This document shows, in pieces, positions 27,293-34,713 of a stretch of 35,984 nucleotides of DNA. The DNA is from Planctomycetota bacterium. Lineage in GTDB: Bacteria; Planctomycetota; Planctomycetia; Gemmatales; Gemmataceae. Below the pieces are notes generated by a model. The model searched no databases, was not told the DNA's origin, and was given only the letters and a program-made list of their open reading frames with translations. Positions within the stretch are counted from its first letter, which is position 1; each line of letters begins with the position of its first letter. The stretch lies in the NCBI GenBank assembly GCA_016872605.1, contig VGZI01000045.1, forward strand, positions 1-35,984, in the 5' to 3' direction. The position numbers and the translations under genes were made by a program.

Positions 27293-27329
27293 CGAAGCCT
27301 AGGGGTGAGGTACTCCGAACCCCTGGGAT
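27293..27329. repeat. Single unit of the GAAGCC-AGGGGTGAG repeat upstream of the FmdB gene
   Basis: The 37-base unit starts CGAAGCCTAGGGGTGAGG, continues TACTCCGAACCCCTGGGAT and lies between the grpE stop and the FmdB start. It matches one arm of the double units at 18633-18708 and 23334-23393. Its ends (AGGGG and CCCCT) can pair as a short hairpin. Confidence 0.75.
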
Positions 27330-27343
27330 CAATGGGTGAAGTA

Positions 27344-27682
27344 ATGCCAACCTACGAATACGAATGCAAAGCCTGCAAGCACCGATTCGAGGAACTGCAA
27401 TCGTTCAGCGAGGCGCCGCTCAAGAAGTGTCCAGCATGCAAGAAGAAAAAGCTCCAGCGATTGATCGGCGTCGGAGCGGCCATCATCTTCAAGGGCAGCG
27501 GGTTCTATCAAACCGACTATCGCAGCGAGTCCTACAAGAGCGCCGCCAAGGCCGAGGAAGCCAAGCAAACAACCGAAAAAACCGGCACGGACACGACAAA
27601 GACAACGACCGACACAAAAGACACGTCGGGAACTGCCACGAAGGCGGAAAGCAAAACGACGGGGAAAAAAGCCAAGTCGTGA
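27344..27682 (+). CDS. FmdB-family zinc ribbon protein
   Basis: The frame is open from 27305, but that part is repeat-derived; ATG at 27344 gives the standard family start MPTYEYECKACKHRFEE. The zinc ribbon is formed by Cys8, Cys11, Cys29 and Cys32 (two CxxC pairs), followed by GSGFYQTDYR as in the FmdB/CxxC_CxxC_SSSS family. The C-terminal half (112 residues in all) is low-complexity Thr/Lys-rich. The family is called putative regulatory protein, but its function is not settled. It lies between grpE and yacG, so it may be co-transcribed with the chaperone genes. Confidence 0.9.
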   Translation: MPTYEYECKACKHRFEELQSFSEAPLKKCPACKKKKLQRLIGVGAAIIFKGSGFYQTDYRSESYKSAAKAEEAKQTTEKTGTDTTKTTTDTKDTSGTATKAESKTTGKKAKS

Positions 27683-27695
27683 CGGGAGCAAGCCG

Positions 27696-27932
27696 ATGAC
27701 TACGGTACGTTGCCCAATCTGCGAAACACGCATGGATTTGTCGGGGCCGAAGGAATGGCCGGATCGGCCATTTTGCAGCATGCGCTGCAAATGGATCGAT
27801 CTCGGTCGCTGGCTGGGCGGTGATTACCGCATCGAAACCCCTATCAGCGAGGAGGATACCGAAGAAAACGAGTTGGCTAATTCTCCGAAACCGGCCGTTC
27901 CTTCGGCCGATCCCCATAGAGAGGAGGCGTAG
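27696..27932 (+). CDS. yacG: YacG-type zinc finger protein (DNA gyrase inhibitor family)
   Basis: The 78-residue protein begins MTTVRCPICETRMDL and has the four zinc ligands of YacG: Cys6, Cys9, Cys27 and Cys31 (CPIC and CSMRC), followed by IDLGRWLGGDYRI, the family signature. In E. coli YacG binds GyrB and blocks DNA binding by gyrase. The acidic, proline-containing tail after residue 50 is variable in the family. It starts 13 bases after the FmdB stop, so the two are very likely co-transcribed. Its own stop codon forms part of a terminator hairpin. Confidence 0.93.
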   Translation: MTTVRCPICETRMDLSGPKEWPDRPFCSMRCKWIDLGRWLGGDYRIETPISEEDTEENELANSPKPAVPSADPHREEA

Positions 27933-27954
27933 GCAACTGCGCCTCTCTTTTTTT
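27924..27954 (+). terminator. Intrinsic terminator after yacG
   Basis: GAGGCG (27924-27929) pairs with CGCCTC (27940-27945) around a 10-base loop and is followed by a run of seven T (27948-27954). The yacG stop lies in the loop side of the stem. The next gene starts 80 bases later. Confidence 0.7.
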
Positions 27955-28034
27955 GCGCTGTCCGAGCCTGAAGCGGCAGCAAAGAGCTCCCTATGCAAGC
28001 GATTCAGGCGCTGATCGCCCGTTGGAGCGCCGCC

Positions 28035-28625
28035 ATGGGCCTTACCTATATCATCGACGGCTACAACCTCATTCATGCTCTGGGAATGATCCAGACGGTC
28101 GAGGAATCACGGGGTCTGGAGGCGTCGCGGCAACGGCTACTCGTCTTTCTTCGGCGAATTTTTGCGGATCTTCGCGATGCGCAGGTCACCATAGTCTTCG
28201 ATGCCCACAGCGCGCCGCGCGGCGCCCCGCGCCGGCTGCTTTATCACGGGCTTCAGATTCACTTCGCTCCCCCGCGCCTTACCGCGGACGACTGGATCGA
28301 AAATCTGATTCAAGCGGCCAACGAGCCGCGCAAACTGATTGTCATCTCCAACGACAACCGTTTGCAGGCGGCGGCCCGGCATCGCGGCGCTCAAGCCTGG
28401 TCGCACGAGGCCTTGCTCGATTTCGCCGAGCGGCACGAGTCAGCCCCGGCGGACGGTTCGCGGGCCAGCGGCGACACCCGATCGGCTGCGTTGTCGCCCG
28501 CGGAACGGCAACAGTGGATCGACGAGTTTCAAAGTCTTGAGGACGATCCCGAATTGAAGGAGTTCTTCGATATGGATCGCTTCGACGATGACATGCCAGA
28601 TGTTATGAACGAGCCGGAAGCGTAA
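28035..28625 (+). CDS. NYN-domain ribonuclease-like protein (YacP family)
   Basis: ATG at 28035 begins MGLTYIIDGYNLIHALGM, the conserved first strand of the NYN domain with its Asp-Gly-Tyr-Asn; an upstream ATG at 27993 would add 14 unconserved residues. The 196-residue protein also has VTIVFDAHSAPRGAP and KLIVISNDNRLQAAA, giving the acidic residues expected of this PIN-like nuclease fold. B. subtilis YacP (Rae1) cuts mRNA on the ribosome, so an RNA-processing role is likely. The last five codons and the stop are inside a perfect hairpin repeat (28607-28668). The C-terminal region after about residue 140 is variable. Confidence 0.9.
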   Translation: MGLTYIIDGYNLIHALGMIQTVEESRGLEASRQRLLVFLRRIFADLRDAQVTIVFDAHSAPRGAPRRLLYHGLQIHFAPPRLTADDWIENLIQAANEPRKLIVISNDNRLQAAARHRGAQAWSHEALLDFAERHESAPADGSRASGDTRSAALSPAERQQWIDEFQSLEDDPELKEFFDMDRFDDDMPDVMNEPEA

Positions 28626-28668
28626 GCGACGGGCCACACAGTCCGTCGCTTACGCTTCCGGCTCGTTC
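28607..28668. terminator. Perfect 26-bp hairpin between convergent genes (repeat-derived, likely bidirectional terminator)
   Basis: Arms 28607-28632 and 28643-28668 are exact reverse complements with a 10-base loop. The left arm contains the final NYN-gene codons (GAGCCGGAAGCG) and its TAA stop. The minus-strand gene ending at 28691 converges on it. The arm shares GAGCCGGAAGCGT with the MITE at 15396-15553. No long T-run follows. Confidence 0.75.
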
Positions 28669-28690
28669 GCCGAGCGAGGCTCTTTGGGAC

Positions 28691-30943
28691 TTATTTCTTT
28701 CCGATCGGCGTGCCGAATTGCTCGGCGGCCCATTTGGTGAGCGGACCCGGAGGCGCCATGCCGGCCGTCGACTGCACGAGCTCAAAGCCCAAGATGCCTA
28801 CCAGGAACATGATCACGACGCACGGTAACATGAAGATCACCGGCAACACGCCCCACGGCGCCGGCGGTATCAGCTTCTCGCGTATGATTGTCCGCGTTCG
28901 GCCCGGCTCGACCTCCACGTCATCATCTACCTCAACGTCGCCTTCCACCTCCACGTCCTGATCGAGATCGGCAAAGTCGCTGCTTTCCTCTTCGACCTGA
29001 GCATCGTCGACCACCGCTGCGTCGTCGTCGGAAACGGTCGCTTCCGAGTCGTCCTCGTCAAGGGCGACCACCTGGCTGCCGCTCTCCTCTTCTTGATTTA
29101 GAGCCGAATCTTCCAGTTCGAGATCGAAATCGGAGCTCTCCAACTCCGAGTCGGCCACCGTGGCGTCGTCGCTTTCGTCGAGCGCGGGAACTTCGAAGTC
29201 CGTGTCGAAGATGTCCTGCTCTTCCGCCGAGGCAGGCTGCTTCATTTTCGTCTTTGGTTTGGCCTTCGACTTGACCTGCGGCGCTGGCTCATCCGCGACC
29301 GCCTCCTGGTTGCCGCTATCATCGAGCGTGAGTTCAAACTCGCCCTCGGAGTCGCCGGCGGCGCCTTCACCGGAGCCTTCGAGACTTAGCTCGAACTCGC
29401 TACTTTCGCCCGCGGGGGCTTCTGGAGCATCCTCGTCGGCGTCGAGGCTAAGGTCGAACTCGCTGCTCCCCTCATCGTCCTCGGCAGCCTGCGATTGCTG
29501 CGGCCGCGGCGTGCGGTCGCCGCTGCCGCTCAGCTCGAATTCGCTGTCGGAGTCATCGATCGGGCTGGAGACTTGTGGTTTGGGCGTGTCGTCGACGTCG
29601 AGGCTCAAGTCGAAGTCGCTTGCTTCGTCGCCTCCTTCCAGGGAAATCCCCTCATCCGCTGGGTTGTCGAGCGAGATGCCGCTGGTCGGCCCGGTCAGCT
29701 CGGGCGCCTCGTCCTGATCGAGAACTTGCTCGGAGTTTTCATCCGCGGCTTCCAGGCTGAAATCGCTGGTGTCGCTTAGTTCGAGCTCGGCACTTTCTTC
29801 GCCCGCGGGCACGAGGTCAAAGTCGCTGCTCCCCTCGCTGGCGGCTTGGGCGGTAAAGTCGAAGTCGCTGCTGTCGCTGGCCGCGACTTTGTCCGCTTTG
29901 GGCGTCTTGGGACCCTCTTCTTTGAGTTCTGACGACAACTCTAAATCGGAATCGGACAACTCAAACGGACTGGACGTTGGCAACTTCACCTGCGATTTCG
30001 CTTTGAGCTTCGTCGGCGGTTGGTCCTTCTGCTCTTGTTGCTGCTTGAGGATCTCTTCGTCGAGATTGATTTCCTCGGTGAGCATCATTTCGCCTTCGGC
30101 CGAATCGGCGGGCGGCAGTTCGACTTTTTCGAGGCGAACGTTACTGTCGCTGGCGGACGCATCGCCGGGCTCACCGAGCGGGACATCGTCAGCGGAGCCG
30201 TGGAGCTTGACGTCGCTGTCGTCGTCCATTGGAACGAGGCGGACGCCGCTGTCGGCGGGAGCGGCGCCGGCCGGCCGCGGCGAAGCAGCAGGCTTGGGAC
30301 TGGCGCCGGAGGCGGCCTTGGCTTTGGGCTGAGCGCCTGAGCCCACAGCAAGTTGCTTGCTGCTGGGCGGCGACGGATGCACGCCCGTCCTCGGCTTCAG
30401 CGGATCGGGAGAAATCTTGACGTCGCTATCCGGAACCTTGACATCGCTGTCCTTGGGGACCGAAAACGTCACGTCGCTGCCGTCAGCAACGAGGCGAACG
30501 TCACTGTCGCTGCCGGGCTTGGGAGTGGCAGCCCGCTTTGCCTTGGAGGATCCAGGGGGCTTGCTCTTGGCGCCGCTGCCGGGCGCCGGGACAATCACGT
30601 CATTACCGACGTCGACACTGTCGTCACCAGCGACCTGGAAATCGAATACTTCAGGAGCACCTTGGTTCTTGGCGGGCGACTTCGGAGAGGGAGGCGATTT
30701 TTTCTTCGATGCCGACGATCCGCCGGACTTTGATCCGCCCGGAGCATCGATCGCCAACTCGTGCTCATCGCTCGAGCCGCCGCGCGCACGCGCCAACTCG
30801 TGCACGTCCTGAACACGGAAGCGCAACGTACCGCGGTCCTGAAACGAGCGAATCTTGCCCTTTTGGGCAAATTGCTTCAGTTCATCGACCGACATCTTGA
30901 GGAACTGAGCGGCTTCCTGGAGCGTGTAATAACCTTGGGCCAT
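28691..30943 (-). CDS. Excisionase-like HTH protein with long acidic repeat region and C-terminal membrane helix
   Basis: ATG at 30943 is chosen because GGAGGGGAT precedes it and MAQGYYTLQEAAQFLKMS starts the domain. Residues 1-60 form a MerR/excisionase-type helix-turn-helix (YTLQEAAQFLKMSVDEL, KGKIRSFQDRGTLRFR). A basic Ser/Lys/Pro linker follows, then about 500 residues of acidic low complexity with many S-D/E-F/V-x-L/F units (SDVRL, SDVKL, SDFDL, SEFELS). Near residues 697-722 is one hydrophobic helix (VLPVIFMLPCVVIMFLVGIL) and about 30 C-terminal residues. The layout suggests a DNA- or partner-binding head tethered to the membrane by a long negatively charged spacer. I do not know a characterised homologue; function is open. 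A possible promoter is at 31046-31073. Confidence 0.88.
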   Translation of the reverse strand: MAQGYYTLQEAAQFLKMSVDELKQFAQKGKIRSFQDRGTLRFRVQDVHELARARGGSSDEHELAIDAPGGSKSGGSSASKKKSPPSPKSPAKNQGAPEVFDFQVAGDDSVDVGNDVIVPAPGSGAKSKPPGSSKAKRAATPKPGSDSDVRLVADGSDVTFSVPKDSDVKVPDSDVKISPDPLKPRTGVHPSPPSSKQLAVGSGAQPKAKAASGASPKPAASPRPAGAAPADSGVRLVPMDDDSDVKLHGSADDVPLGEPGDASASDSNVRLEKVELPPADSAEGEMMLTEEINLDEEILKQQQEQKDQPPTKLKAKSQVKLPTSSPFELSDSDLELSSELKEEGPKTPKADKVAASDSSDFDFTAQAASEGSSDFDLVPAGEESAELELSDTSDFSLEAADENSEQVLDQDEAPELTGPTSGISLDNPADEGISLEGGDEASDFDLSLDVDDTPKPQVSSPIDDSDSEFELSGSGDRTPRPQQSQAAEDDEGSSEFDLSLDADEDAPEAPAGESSEFELSLEGSGEGAAGDSEGEFELTLDDSGNQEAVADEPAPQVKSKAKPKTKMKQPASAEEQDIFDTDFEVPALDESDDATVADSELESSDFDLELEDSALNQEEESGSQVVALDEDDSEATVSDDDAAVVDDAQVEEESSDFADLDQDVEVEGDVEVDDDVEVEPGRTRTIIREKLIPPAPWGVLPVIFMLPCVVIMFLVGILGFELVQSTAGMAPPGPLTKWAAEQFGTPIGKK

Positions 30944-31045
30944 GGCGATCCCCTCCACCCACGAACGACGTCGCGTTGGCGTAGCGCATGCATTGGTCAG
31001 CCCCAAGAACGGAGCTTTCACATTTTCTCCATTCTATCATTATCG

Positions 31046-31073
31046 ATTGTAACGCAATAGCGTCTGGACACAA
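31046..31073 (-). promoter_or_regulatory. Possible sigma-70-type promoter of the HTH gene
   Basis: On the minus strand TTGTGT (31073-31068) and TACAAT (31051-31046) are 16 bases apart. The predicted start near 31039 would give a leader of about 96 bases. The -35 matches only partly, so this is tentative. Confidence 0.35.
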
Positions 31074-31204
31074 GACAATCGAGATTTGGCCCACGAATTA
31101 ACGAATAGGGAAGCGATAACGATTCTCCGGGTCACACAGAACCGACGCAATGACAAATGACGAAGTCGCGCATGACAAAGGAATGTGACGAAACATGATG
31201 GGCC

Positions 31205-31234
31205 AAAAAAACGGACAGGCGAAAACGCCTGTCC
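31205..31234 (-). terminator. Intrinsic terminator of the BON-like gene
   Basis: On the minus strand GGACAGGCG pairs perfectly with CGCCTGTCC (31234-31226 and 31221-31213) around TTTT, followed by a T-run (31211-31205). It lies 20 bases after the stop at 31255. The region from here to 30943 holds no other gene; it contains the HTH gene promoter and short direct repeats of the ATGACAAA type. Confidence 0.85.
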
Positions 31235-31254
31235 TGTCGGAATCGCTTGTCGGT

Positions 31255-31485
31255 TCACAACACTTCGATCTCATTCGCGAGAATCGGCAAGTCAGTGAGT
31301 TCCATGGCCGCATGTTGGGCGAGTTGTTTGGCGTGATAGGTGGCGGACCAGCCTTGGAGGATCAAGCCGTCCGGCAGACGGATCACCCGGAGATCGCGAA
31401 CTCGATTGCCGAGCAGGCGTTGCAACATGCCTTCCAGCCGATCCTCTTCCGAGAGGATGCCTGATGCGAGTACATTGGTGCTCAT
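31255..31485 (-). CDS. Small BON-domain-like protein
   Basis: ATG at 31485 is preferred to one at 31503 because AAGGTGG lies 7-8 bases upstream. The 76-residue protein has a helix (EEDRLEGMLQRLLGN), strands VRDLRVIRLPDGLILQGW, a second helix (HAKQLAQHAAMELTD) and a final strand ILANEIEVL. The order and the GLILQGWSATYHAKQLAQ stretch resemble BON domains, which bind membranes or periplasmic partners. No signal peptide is seen. It is a single gene with its own terminator. The family assignment rests on pattern only. Confidence 0.7.
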   Translation of the reverse strand: MSTNVLASGILSEEDRLEGMLQRLLGNRVRDLRVIRLPDGLILQGWSATYHAKQLAQHAAMELTDLPILANEIEVL

Positions 31486-31788
31486 AGAGAACCACCTTGC
31501 CATGGGAGAGAAAAAACCACCGCCTCACCAACCGTGATAGGCGGATATTACGCTCGCGTTGTTGGCGCTGGTTGTTGACGGATTGGCCAAGGATGCGGGG
31601 TTAGCCCCGCGATCTTCCACAAGTCCTGGTTCCCACCGCGTGGAAGAGGAAACCTCGCCCTCCGTGAATCCTGGCTCGGCCTCTCCGCCGAGCAAGGCGC
31701 CTCCAGCGCCTCATTGCTGTTATTAGGCTAACCGCCAGCAGGGTCGCTGTCAACGAATAACTTTACACAAAAGGAGGAAAATTTTTCC

Positions 31789-31827
31789 ATGAACCCGGGC
31801 AGCTTGGGCGATTGGTGCTTTTTGTAG
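31789..31827 (+). CDS. Possible 12-codon leader peptide upstream of queG
   Basis: An ideal Shine-Dalgarno AAGGAGG (31771-31777) precedes an ATG at 31789 that encodes MNPGSLGDWCFL and then TAG. The bases between them form the palindrome GGAAAA-T-TTTTCC. The spacing (11 bases) is longer than ideal. It is far stronger than the Shine-Dalgarno of queG. No amino-acid run typical of an attenuator is present, and a TATAAT lies downstream of it, so it may not share the queG transcript. Confidence 0.3.
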   Translation: MNPGSLGDWCFL

Positions 31828-31872
31828 CGAAAATGACGGTCGACACGCGACGGCAAACCCGGCCCTAATCGG

Positions 31873-31878
31873 TATAAT
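31873..31878 (+). promoter_or_regulatory. Possible -10 element of queG
   Basis: A perfect TATAAT lies 45 bases upstream of the queG ATG. No good -35 hexamer was found at 16-18 bases (TCGACA at 31840 is 27 bases away), so it is a tentative call. Confidence 0.35.
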
Positions 31879-31922
31879 CGCGAACAGGCTTTTGGTCGCC
31901 TGAACCAACGGCACGACTCCCG

Positions 31923-33008
31923 ATGCTCCCAATTGAAACACGCCTCAAAGAACAAGCCCGGGCCCTCGGTTTCGACCTCGTCGGCATTGCACCGGCGGCG
32001 AACGCCGACGGATTTGCCCACCTACGCGATTGGCTTGACCAAGGCTTCGCCGGCGAGATGGACTACATGGTCCGCCATGCCGAAGCACGACGCCACCCGA
32101 AATCGATCCTGCCCGATGTGCGAACCGTTGTCATGGTCGGGATCAACTACAAGAATCAGGGGTCAGGCGTCAGGGATCAGGAGTCAGGCGGCGAGCGTCA
32201 GGTGCCTGCAGTTGGCAATGCGCCTGGATTTGAAGGGCGAGTCTCGAGCTACGCCGCGGGACGCGATTACCACGATGTCGTTCGTGAAAAACTCAAGAAG
32301 CTGCTCGAATGGGTGCAGCGCGAAGTCCCCGGTGCACGAGGCCGGGGTGTCGTCGATACCACTCCGCTGCTGGAGCGCGACTTCGCCCGCCGAGCTGGCC
32401 TCGGTTGGTTCGGCAAAAATACGATGCTGCTCAACAAGCGGCTCGGCAGCTTTTTCTTTCTCGGGGCACTCCTGCTCGACCTGGAGTTGTCATCGGACGA
32501 CCCATTCGAAGCCTCGCATTGTGGAACATGCACGCGCTGCCTGGATGCGTGCCCGACCGACGCTTTTGCCGGGCCCTTTCAGCTCGATTCGCGCCGGTGC
32601 ATCAGTTACTTGACCATCGAACTGCGAGGCCCCATTCCCGACGAACTGCGGCCCGCCATCGGCGAGTGGGCCTTCGGCTGCGATATCTGCCAGGACGTTT
32701 GCCCGTGGAATCGCAAGGCGCCGTTCGGACGTGACCCGGAGCTGCAGCCCACGGACGGAACACTGCATCTTCAACTGCTTGAGATTCTCGAACTGAGCGA
32801 CGAGGAGTTTCGACGGCGGTTCGGGGGCACGGCGTTGTGGCGAACCAGGCGGGCAGGGCTGTTGCGGAATGCGGCCATCGTTCTGGGAAACGTCGCTGAC
32901 GAACGAGCGCTGCCGGCATTGGAGCGTGCCCTGAACGATGTCCCGCTCGTTCGCGAAGCCGCACAGTGGGCGATCGCCCAGATTCGTGCGCGATCACGAG
33001 CAAAATAA
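31923..33008 (+). CDS. queG: Epoxyqueuosine reductase QueG
   Basis: The 361-residue protein has the QueG order: an N-terminal cobalamin-binding reductase region (ALGFDLVGIAPA, GEMDYMVRH, SYAAGRDYHDVV, TTPLLERDFARRAGLGWFGK), then a ferredoxin-like domain with two 4Fe-4S motifs (Cys200, 203, 206, 210 in CGTCTRCLDACPT; Cys253, 256, 260 in CDICQDVCP), and a C-terminal HEAT-like helical repeat (ERALPALERALNDVPLVREA). QueG reduces epoxyqueuosine to queuosine in the tRNA wobble position. An in-frame repeat-derived insert (about residues 78-93) sits after VGINYKN. It converges with der across a hairpin. Other queuosine genes are not in the window. Confidence 0.96.
   Translation: MLPIETRLKEQARALGFDLVGIAPAANADGFAHLRDWLDQGFAGEMDYMVRHAEARRHPKSILPDVRTVVMVGINYKNQGSGVRDQESGGERQVPAVGNAPGFEGRVSSYAAGRDYHDVVREKLKKLLEWVQREVPGARGRGVVDTTPLLERDFARRAGLGWFGKNTMLLNKRLGSFFFLGALLLDLELSSDDPFEASHCGTCTRCLDACPTDAFAGPFQLDSRRCISYLTIELRGPIPDELRPAIGEWAFGCDICQDVCPWNRKAPFGRDPELQPTDGTLHLQLLEILELSDEEFRRRFGGTALWRTRRAGLLRNAAIVLGNVADERALPALERALNDVPLVREAAQWAIAQIRARSRAK
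32155..32188 (+). repeat. Heptamer repeat read in frame in queG
   Basis: Units ATCAGGGGTCAGG, CGTCAGGGATCAGG and AGTCAGG run in tandem and encode NQGSGVRDQESGG, a loop absent from typical QueG. The unit type (TCAGG-R-G) resembles the arrays in the PQQ gene read in the other sense. Confidence 0.65.
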
Positions 33009-33040
33009 GCGCCGAACTCGTACGCCAAGACCGGAATTTG

Positions 33041-33112
33041 AAACGCAGAGCACGTAGAGAACGCGGAGAGCAAAACGGAAAACTCTCTGCGTCCTCTGCG
33101 TGCTCTGCGTTT
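33041..33112. terminator. Long inverted repeat between convergent queG and der
   Basis: Arms 33041-33070 and 33083-33112 are complementary at 27 of 30 positions around a 12-base loop; each is built from ACGCAGAG-type units. TTTTAT follows on the plus strand and a shorter T-run on the minus strand, so it could end both transcripts. The unit is repetitive and probably belongs to a dispersed repeat. Confidence 0.65.
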
Positions 33113-33181
33113 TATATTCGGACGCGCCGTCTCGGCCGTGCTGGGTGCTCTGCGGTGAGAAAGACGCGCGAAACCTGTCGC

Positions 33182-34654
33182 TCACACGTCGTCCCACAAC
33201 TCGCCGACTTCCTTCTTCTTTTCCTTCCGCGAGCGAGCACGGCTAATGCGTTTCGGCTGCGGTTTGTCGTCGGCTCCATCGTTGTCGCCGCCGTCGTCCT
33301 GGGTGCGCGCTCGAAGATACAACTTGATGGGCACGTCGGGGAATCGGAAATGGTCACGCAGGGTCTTAAGGAGGTAGCGCTGATATGTCTTGTCGAACAA
33401 CTCCGGACCATTGGTGAACAGCACAATCGTCGGGGGGAGCGTGGCCACTTGGGTCGCGTAGTAGACCCGCGGCAACCGGTTCGAGCGGACGGCCGGCGAT
33501 TGATCGACCATCGCTCGCCGGATAACGCGATTGAGGTCGCCCGTGGATACGCGCAGACTCGCTTGCTTGTGCAGGTTTTGAGCCAAATCCAACACGCTCT
33601 GCACGTTCTTTCCCTCCTTTGCGGTGACGAATGCGATCGGCACGAAGTCGAGGCTCGGGAAAACCTTGCGCACATACTCGCCGAATTCGCCTGTGCTGAT
33701 TTGGCCCTTCAACAGGTCCCACTTGTTGACGACGAAAATGGCCGGCTTGTAGTTGTCGAGCACATAGCCGGCCAGTCGCTTGTCGACCATGCTGATATTT
33801 TTGGGCGCGTCGAGAAAATGCAGGACCACATCAGCTCGGCGAATGGATCGCTCCGCTCGCGCCAGGCTGTAGAACTCGACATCGGTTTTGATCTTGCCGC
33901 GATTGCGCACGCCGGCCGTGTCGATGGCGATGATCGACTTGCCGTCCTTCTCGAAGCGGACATCAATGCTGTCGCGGGTCGTGCCCTCGACCTCGCTGAC
34001 GATAGTGCGTTCTTCCTCGGCAAGACAGTTGATGAACGTGCTCTTGCCCGTATTGCGTTTGCCGACGATCGCGAGTTTCAGCGGTTCCTCGGCGAGCCGA
34101 GCCCTGTCAGGGGCCGGTTGATTTGGCAGATGCTCGGCGATCAACCTGAGCAACTCCTCCTTGCCGCGGTTGTTCTTGGCGCTGACGCACAGCACGTCGC
34201 CGAAGCCGAGCTTGTAGAACTCGCCGATCTGATCGTCGAGCCCGGCATGATCGCATTTGTTGGCGACGAGCAGCACCGGCTTTTGCACGCCTCGCAACCG
34301 GCGTGCGACTTCATCGTCGAGGGGCACAGGTCCGCTCTTGGCGTCAACAAGAAAGAGCAACAGATCGGCTCGATCGATGGCAAGATTGATTTGGCGTTCG
34401 ACATCGCTCGTGAGGTTATCGACGTCGTCGATCCCCATGCCGCCCGTGTCGGTCAACTCGAAGTAGCGTTCGCCTTCGCCTTCTTTGCGCTTTCCACGCG
34501 AGCTGGCGGCATAGGCAATGGGCGTCGTGATGCGGTCGCGCGTGACGCCGGGCGTCGGATCGACGATGGCGATGCGTCGGCCGGCGAGCCAGTTGAACAG
34601 CGACGATTTGCCCACATTCGGCCGACCGACAATCGCCACCTGCGGAACTGCCAT
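33182..34654 (-). CDS. der: GTPase Der (EngA), ribosome assembly
   Basis: The 490-residue protein has two tandem GTPase domains and a KH-like C-terminus, the Der architecture, and equals the E. coli length. Domain 1 has GRPNVGKS (10-17), TPGVTRDR, DTGG and NKCD; domain 2 has GKRNTGKST, EGTTRDSI, DTAGVR and NKWD. The second P-loop reads GKRNTGKS in place of the usual GRPNVGKS but keeps the GKS. The C-terminus is a charged tail (KPQPKRISRARSRKEKKK). Der acts in 50S subunit maturation. ATG at 34654 is preferred (GAGG 8 bases upstream, MAVPQVAIVG start); an in-frame GTG at 34681 is an alternative. It lies 59 bases after the small secreted-protein gene on the same strand. Confidence 0.96.
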   Translation of the reverse strand: MAVPQVAIVGRPNVGKSSLFNWLAGRRIAIVDPTPGVTRDRITTPIAYAASSRGKRKEGEGERYFELTDTGGMGIDDVDNLTSDVERQINLAIDRADLLLFLVDAKSGPVPLDDEVARRLRGVQKPVLLVANKCDHAGLDDQIGEFYKLGFGDVLCVSAKNNRGKEELLRLIAEHLPNQPAPDRARLAEEPLKLAIVGKRNTGKSTFINCLAEEERTIVSEVEGTTRDSIDVRFEKDGKSIIAIDTAGVRNRGKIKTDVEFYSLARAERSIRRADVVLHFLDAPKNISMVDKRLAGYVLDNYKPAIFVVNKWDLLKGQISTGEFGEYVRKVFPSLDFVPIAFVTAKEGKNVQSVLDLAQNLHKQASLRVSTGDLNRVIRRAMVDQSPAVRSNRLPRVYYATQVATLPPTIVLFTNGPELFDKTYQRYLLKTLRDHFRFPDVPIKLYLRARTQDDGGDNDGADDKPQPKRISRARSRKEKKKEVGELWDDV

Positions 34655-34713
34655 GCGAAGAACCTCAATGCCGCTTGCCACGAAACCCGCGTCGCAAGCG
34701 GCATTATACCACT

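Larger units (their letters stand above)
31486..31922. other. Intergenic region with hairpin cluster between the BON-like gene and queG
   Basis: The 437 bases hold four hairpins in a row: GCGGGG-TTAG-CCCCGC (31595-31610), CTTCCAC...GTGGAAG (about 31615-31648), GCTCGGC-CTCTCC-GCCGAGC (31674-31693) and GGCGC-CTCCA-GCGCC (31696-31710). CCTCGCCCTCC (31663-31672 region) resembles the arm of the MITE at 15396-15553, so this may be a decayed repeat cluster. A short possible leader frame (31789-31827) and TATAAT (31873-31878) lie nearer queG. Confidence 0.5.

Noticed and set aside
28888-30812. Plus-strand Ser/Arg-rich frames opposite the acidic HTH gene
   Set aside because: Their low-complexity composition simply mirrors the acidic repeat codons.
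31486-31922. tRNA gene in the hairpin-rich gap
   Set aside because: No TTCGA-type T-loop or cloverleaf spacing was found among the hairpins.
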